Part shown: piece by piece, positions 58,006 to 64,000 of the stretch
Layout of the letters: each line of letters starts with the position of its first letter
Numbering within the stretch: position 1 is the stretch's first letter
NCBI RefSeq assembly: GCF_011745365.1
Contig: NW_024468912.1
Location: 4,774,001-4,838,000, forward strand
Source of the DNA: Cryphonectria parasitica EP155
Taxonomy: Eukaryota; Ascomycota; Sordariomycetes; Diaporthales; Cryphonectriaceae
Reading direction: 5' to 3'
Length of the DNA: 64,000 bases
Position numbers and translations under genes: made by a program
The notes under the pieces: generated by a model
The model's input: only the letters and a program-made list of their open reading frames with translations
The model's database searches: none
What the model was told of the DNA's origin: nothing

Positions 58006-59782
58006 TCATACCACGGCCTCTGGAACCTCCTCGGACTTCTCTTCTTCCTCTGGATACACGTCGTACTTATACCTGCTTCCAGTATGGTCACTTCGTAGCC
58101 CCTTCTGGCCCTTGCCGTAGATCTTCTCCCGGGCAGTGAGCGGCTCCTCGTCGCCCGACCCAGCAGCAGCAGCAGCAGCAGCAGCATACAGCCCACGCCG
58201 CCGCAGCTCAGGAATTAACAAATCCACAACCTCCTCAAACGTGCCCGGGGTCGTCACATAGCCAATATTAAACCCGTCCACATCTGCGTCCCGCAGCCAC
58301 GCCTCCATATCATCCGCCACCGTCTGTGGGCTCCCGATCGACACAGGCCCCAGCCCGCCGATACACGCCTTCTCCGCCACGATCCGCGGCGTCCACCGCG
58401 GCACCTCCTCGCTCGGCGTCGTGAGCGTCTCCAGGAGGCTGCGCACCTTGTGCGCCTCGAGCGAGTCCGCCCCGGTGATCTCCTGGTCCAGCGGGATCTT
58501 GGAGATGTCGATGCCCGTCCAGCCGCTGAAGAGAACCAGCCCGCCGACCACGGACGCGTACTTCTTCAGCTCCTCGTGCTTCTGCCGCGCCTCCTCGTCC
58601 GTCCTGCCCACGATCGGCGTGAAGGTTGCAAAGAACTTGATCGACTGCGGGTCTCGCCCTTGCTCGGCGGCCAGGTCCCGGATCTTTTGCACCTTGGGTC
58701 GCAGCACCTTGGCGGAGTGCGAGCTGACGAAGATGGCCTCGGCGTGCGTCGCGGCAAAGGACGAGCCGGCGGGTGATGTCCCTGCCTGGAAGAGGAATGG
58801 CGTCCTCTGCGGCGAAGGGTCGACAATGTGCCTCGTGTCGAGGTTGAAGTATTTCCCGTGGTGGTGGATGGTCCTGATCTTATCTGGGTCTGCGTAGCTG
58901 TCGTTTTCAGCATCTGGGTTGATGGCATCGTTGGCCCAAGACCCTTCCCATAGCCTGGATAGAGGATAATTAGTTGTCAGGTAACAGCTTGAAAGGGTGG
59001 GTGCGCAGTGTTGACTTACTTGTAGAGAACACGCAGGTACTCGTCTGCCTGGCGGTATCTCTCGTCGTGGTCAATAGGACTGTCGATTCCAATCGCCTTG
59101 AACGCAGCCTTCTTCCACCCCGTCACGATGTTCCAGCCTATTCGGCCACGAGTCAAGTGGTCCAGGGTCGAGAAGCGCTTGGCCAATAGGAACGGCGGCT
59201 CAAAGGATGTGGAAGCCGTGATACCAAAGGCTAGATTCTTTGTCACTGCCGCCATCGCCGATATGGGCTATAAGTCATTCATCAGATTTTTGCTGCGTCA
59301 GATATAGGTCTGCATTGTGGCTGATGTAGGCAAACACAATATGGCTCTCAGATCTCAATCGGGACTCACTATCGTTGGGTCTGTCATGGGCCACTGAGCC
59401 GCTCTCCTGATGCAGTTGTCAAGAGAGCCCTCGTAGGTATCATATCCTCCATACGTATCGGCGAGGAATAGTGCATTGATGTTTCCCCGCTCCAGGAGCT
59501 TTGCAAGCTCGATCCAGTACTCTAGGTTTCGTTTTGTAGCTGATTTGTCTTTTGGGTTCTGCGGCATAGCTTGTCAGCCGATGATGCAGGTGGCGCTCAT
59601 TATCCGTCCTCATGATGACTTCAGAGCTGGTGCTATCGGATGTGAGTTCTTACCTTCCACTGTCCTGGAGACAGGTGGCCGATGGTAGACATATCGAATG
59701 CGTTTAGTAGGATTTGCTTCTTGCCATTGCCTGGTTCGGAATCTCCAGTTCGGTGGCTGGTCTGGGTCTTGTCTTCCGCCAT
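58006..59782 (-). CDS. Flavin-dependent monooxygenase, NtaA/SnaA/DszA family
   Basis: Four exons, 59654-59782, 59370-59558, 59020-59267 and 58006-58954, with introns of 95, 102 and 65 nt; 504 aa. Members are luciferase-fold enzymes that use reduced FMN, supplied by a separate reductase, to oxidise compounds such as nitrilotriacetate, pristinamycin or dibenzothiophene sulfone. Seen: ILLNAFDMSTIGHLSPGQWK at the start, ALFLADTYGGYD, RFSTLDHLTRGRIGWNIVTG (the FMN-binding core), HHHGKYFNLDTRH, and FQAGTSPAGSSFAATHAEAI. The C-terminus GTFEEVVDLLIPELRRRGLY is also conserved. After it comes an Ala run (AAAAAAAAG) and an acidic tail. No partner reductase is visible in the window. Substrate unknown. 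Confidence 0.9.
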
Positions 59783-62489
59783 GGTGGTGATACTCTTTCC
59801 CCGGTCGATGATAAGGTATGAGATTCTATTCTGAGCACAGGTTCAGGTGGCAACGGCCAATCGACTAGCAGCCGGCTTAATTCTATGGAGGATGCAGGTG
59901 AGCTTGAAAACAACACCTGCAAGCTTTCAAATCAAAAAGGCAAGCGAGGAGGTATGCAATTGAGATGACGTTGGCGTTGGAGTTAAGGGGTTGGAATTAT
60001 TTCACTATTCAGGTTACGTTTAAATAGACATTTAAGCGGCGTCTTACGATGCAGTAGCTGTAATGTTGTCAATTTGTTACAGATGATGTGATCGGGATCA
60101 CCTGCATGTGGGTGTACGTCAACGAGAGGGGAACGCTCCTCATCAACGATTCTGCGATGGTATTGGCGTGCACTGGTGACTTATATCCGTAATCGGCTCA
60201 GAATATGTACATTTTTGACGCATGGACACATTAGTCCTTGGATGTTGCTCACTCACGGCTTTAAGTCGTCTTTTCTTGGCAGATATCGCACTTACTAAGG
60301 CGTGCAGATGTTGCAATCTCAAAGATAAGAACTCTAAATCATAGCAACCTGACTTTCCACATGGCTTATCAAAGGCTTGTTCAATGAGCTCATCCTTATG
60401 CAATCTTTCCTGTGGAAGAAAACCGAAAAGACAGAAAGGGAAGGCAGTAAGCTTTTCGACTTGTAAGCATTCAAAGGGAAAGCTCCAATCTGGGTTGAAA
60501 CAAAAATGCAATGTGGCACAAAAAATGGCAGAATACTTGCAAAGTAATTTGATGCTGTAACGCTGAGTTCAGACTCTGTTGAAACCAATTTCTAAGTGAT
60601 TGATATGTCTTAGTTGTGTGACATCTGGCAGCTCACAGGAACTCAGACCTTCATTCACTGATGCTACGAAGAGCAGTAAATTACGCTATGCCGCAATGCC
60701 AATCCGAATGTCTCGTAATGAACATATCAGGATTGTAATCAAGTAAACACTTAGTACTTGAGGTGTGCACTTTGCCTCTGTCAATTACGCTGCTTTCGAC
60801 AGCATGTGGTTCAAAGCGTGAACGACCTGAGGCCTTCAGTAGTCAAATGAAACTTCAGGACAAGGTTCGACACTTGCCAATTGTTACTTGCCGCTAGTGA
60901 TATTGTGGTGCACCAAGTCATCGTTGTATCACTCCATTTCTAGGCCTGTGTCTGTTGCCTGTACCAGATTTTGGTGGGAGGAAAATGAGATAATAGATAG
61001 CAAATCAAGAAATTGTCCAAAGGTGCTTGAGAAGCCTTTGCATTTCATTAGGGAGGATGTCTATTAGTAGAAGCCTCGGTATCGTACATCGATTTATTTG
61101 ATCGAAGCTGGGTTCTGAGGCTGGAGAATAATGGTGTTGACCACCATTTGGGCATGCTCTTACAATTTACATGAATTATGTTATTAACAAAAGTCAATTC
61201 CACAGCTGTATAGCTCTCCACCAAAGTGTCATTTGTGTGGCGTTGTCATTCGATATTTCGTGCCATTGCATACTAAGTACCAGTCTTGCTGAGGCTCGCA
61301 ATAGATCAGATGTATAAGATCGTATGAGGCCAGTAAAAAGCATACATGTATGTAAGCAATAGGATATACCGAACTCAGTTTCATCTTGCATATGGAAAAC
61401 CAGTGGAGAACCGCCCGGAAACCAATCCCAAACACCATGGCACATCCTTTCCTTTCCACCCTCTGGAATTAAGTTTAGGCTATTCCCATAGTGTGCCGAT
61501 GCCGGGTAGAACGAAATGCGAGGCCGCCACCCTTTCCACTCAATCACACAAGGCATTAAAGCGCAGGAAATTCGAACGGTCTAGAGGAACCGGATCAATA
61601 AATAAATAACATATAAATAGGCGCCCGGACATTTAAACGAAAGAGAGGGTGCATTCTAGGCCCTGAAAATGGTAGACCCTGGAAGTGGTAGAGGGCGGCG
61701 GCTACAGTTGGGCAGCAGCAGCCAAAAAGGAAGGCCCCCGCGTGCCGCGGTGCCAAGTTTGTACAGCTAAACAGCCCAGCCCGGCGACCCCGGGAACTTG
61801 ACGGGGGGATGGCAGCTTTTTTTTTGGGGGGGGGGGGGGTCGCAGAATGGCCTGGAGTGCTGGACGTGAGGAGTGTTTTGTAGGTGTAGTCACTGCTTTT
61901 GATTAAGGGTTTAAAAATGAATGAAAGGGAAAAGAAGAAAAGGAAGTAAATGGAGAGCATCCCGGATCGTTGACAATATGACATGTGACAGGAGGAAACT
62001 ATAGGAAATCTCCAGCAAGGCTTAAAATCTACGATCATTTCAAACTCTCCAAAAATTCTCTCCCCAACTTTCCCCTCTCTCCTCCCCCGTCTCTTCGACC
62101 CCCTTTTTTCTATTTTCTTTTCCGTTTTGTCCTTTCTTTTTGCCTCATTCCTTCATCGTATTATTCTCGCTGTTGGTTTCAAGGTGGTGATGACTCGTCT
62201 TTCTCAGGTGTCACATTCCTACTCTCTCACTTACCTCTCAACTCTCCACACAGACTGCAGAACGACGGAGGCGCCGCTTTCACCCGGAATAGCTTCCTAT
62301 TTTGCCCTTTTGGGAAGCACCCCGGCCACACTCTGTAGATCAATCAGGCCACAATGCATAAGTGCTGCGACATCGCTCCGATAAAACAACGACAAGTGAG
62401 ACATTAAATTCTTTTTGGGGCCAAGGGCTCTTTTTTCCCCCTCCCTTTGAACGGAATCCTCAAAATCAATTGACACGAACCCTACGAGA
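59783..62489. other. Divergent upstream region, monooxygenase and DUF7730-like genes
   Basis: About 2.7 kb, AT-rich from 60000 to 61600. Frames at 60143-60511 and 61194-61556 (minus) are somewhat protein-like but have no recognised domain or splice context. A T9-G14 junction lies at 61817-61839. The last 400 bp before 62490 are pyrimidine-rich, as in a 5' UTR. Confidence 0.4.
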
Positions 62490-63728
62490 ATGGGGTTGGG
62501 TTTGTGGAGGACGGAAGAAGCTCGCCAGAAGGGGAATTTCGAGGTTGCATCTTCTTTCTCAGCAGCAGTAGCGGCGACATCATCACCATCATTATCATCG
62601 CCAGCATTATCGTCAACAATAGTAGGATCAAGCCGATCGCCGTCGTCAACCACAATGGGCAAACCTGTTCGCCTGGGCACGTGCCCACTCCTCGACAAAC
62701 TCCCGACAGAAATTCGCGTGCAAATTTACGAGTACATTTTATTCGAGAACGGAAACTTTTTCAGCTTAGATGACGACGACGAGGGCATGTCGGTGCCTAC
62801 TCTTTTTCCGAAATTGAGGGCACCGCCGACGCCACCTCCACAGCGAATACGACGACGGCGGCGGCGGCGGCAGCAAGACGAGCGGCGGCGAGACGAACAA
62901 GAGGTGCAACCGACAAACGAGATTCGACCTGAAAGCAACATCATGTCACTGCTCCTCACGAATAGGCTCATGTAAGTAGTGGCCTTTGTTTTAAACTCTA
63001 TATCGTCTTCCTCCGCTCATCCCTTGCTTTCCTTTCTTGCACCACGACACGACACGATCACACACAAACAAACAAACTCACGGTATTTACTCACGCGAGA
63101 CAACCTATCCAGTTACGAAGAGGCAGCCTCTCTTCTCTACAGCACCTCTTTCTTCCGCCTCCGCGGGATTCACTGCACGATCCAATTCATCAACGCCGTC
63201 TCGCCCCGCCACCTCGCCCGCGTGCGCTCTCTCAAGCTGGTATGGGACGATCAAGGCTGGACGGCAGCCCCCGAATACGACACACCAACCCTACGGTCAG
63301 CATGGCCCTCGCTCTGCGACGCGCTGGCGGATGGCGGGTTTGCGGGCCTGCAGAACCTGTACGTGGCGCTGGGGGTACCGGGCGGAGAGGCGCATGTGGA
63401 GGAGATGTACCTGCGCGGCCTGGCGCGGGTGCGGCATGTGGATAATTTCAAGGTGTGTATACCTGTGGGGTTTCTGACGAGGTTCGAAAGGCTGGATGTG
63501 GAGAGCAGAGAGGAGAAGGAGGCAGGTGGTGATGACAGGGCGCCGTTTGAGCTGTGCCGACATACGGCGGGCGAGGTGTGCAGCATTCGCAGGGAGGTCA
63601 TCACGGCGGAGTGGCTGGGCGACAGCAGGCCTTCGACGCCTGGGTTGAGGCTCGTCCTGCCTAATGTGCCTGGGATGGAACCCTGGGCAGATGGGGAGTG
63701 GGAGACAAATGAGAAGGAGATGACGTAA
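62490..63728 (+). CDS. DUF7730-like fungal hypothetical protein
   Basis: Two exons, 62490-62971 and 63113-63728, with a 141-nt intron (GTAAGT...ATCCAG); 365 aa. The domain starts with LLDKLPTEIRVQIYEYILFE, an F-box-like beginning common to this fungal family, continues in LLLTNRL, and runs across the splice junction into IYEEAASLLYSTSFFRLRGI. Function is unknown. Between the two halves is an Arg-rich insert (RIRRRRRRRQQDERRRDEQE) that could act in nuclear import or nucleic-acid binding. A second ATG at 62655 (MGKPVRLGTCPLLDKL) has a better context (CACAATGG) and would remove a Ser/Ala-rich leader; either start is possible. Confidence 0.8.
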
Positions 63729-64000
63729 CAGGGAAGAAGAGGAAGAGAAGGAGGAAAGACAAGGAAAGAGGAGGAAAGGAGGAGATTGCGGCTTGAAAGG
63801 AATGAAACAGGCCACTCTCTGAGTGTTCAGTGAGCATGGTGTCCTTTCTGTATACTCTGTGTAATAGTATTATGTTACTATGATGCTACGTTTAATGATA
63901 GATGCTGGCATTGCACAATGTAGTATTTCTCTATCTGGCGTTCAATATCAGTACTTTACACCGGCTCCAAAGGACTTGCATTTGTGAGACTTGTACAGTG
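63729..64000. other. 3' flank of the last gene
   Basis: Purine-rich 3' UTR, then AT-rich DNA. No other feature seen. Confidence 0.4.

Overview
The window is nuclear DNA of a filamentous ascomycete, most likely a Sordariomycete. Genes carry short (50-300 nt) GT-AG introns, intergenic regions are 1-4 kb, codons are GC-rich, and there is a DASH-complex subunit, a fungal Rho4-type GTPase and a PARP fused to an E2-like domain. I rebuilt 18 protein-coding genes by joining exons across splice sites; each multi-exon model closes in frame. No genuine tRNA, rRNA or CRISPR array was seen.

Layout. 0.6-2.9 kb (-): AT-hook protein with a ubiquitin-binding motif. 3.5-4.3 kb: two copies of a tRNA-derived SINE-like repeat. 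5.1-5.8 kb (-): acidic orphan protein. 6.6-9.4 kb (-): RTP1 (RNA polymerase II assembly). 9.4-13.8 kb: gene-poor stretch with a decayed membrane-protein gene. 13.8-15.6 kb (+): lariat-debranching enzyme DBR1. 16.5-17.2 kb (-): elongin C. 19.5-20.5 kb (+): Rho4 GTPase. 21.5-22.0 kb (-): kinetochore subunit DAD1. 23.3-25.1 kb (-): NAD(P)-dependent aldehyde dehydrogenase. 27.9-30.1 kb (-): secreted tannase/feruloyl esterase. 32.6-33.5 kb (+): NmrA-like protein. 35.0-38.5 kb (+): TBF1-like telobox Myb protein. 39.8-42.4 kb (+): large tandem Cys/His-repeat protein. 42.6-43.1 kb (-): probable gene relic. 43.2-47.0 kb (-): PARP-UBC fusion. 48.7-49.8 kb (+): dienelactone hydrolase. 50.5-53.7 kb (-): EF-hand MscS channel. 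58.0-59.8 kb (-): flavin-dependent monooxygenase. 62.5-63.7 kb (+): DUF7730-like protein.

The genes do not form a single pathway or biosynthetic cluster. Housekeeping genes (RTP1, DBR1, ELC1, RHO4, DAD1, TBF1) are mixed with catabolic enzymes (tannase, aldehyde dehydrogenase, dienelactone hydrolase, flavin monooxygenase). Three items deserve most attention: the Cys/His repeat protein, whose three introns all cut the same His codon of its repeat; the PARP-E2 fusion; and the AT-hook/UBM protein with a RAD51AP1-like tail. Intergenic DNA and some introns carry many long G or C homopolymers.
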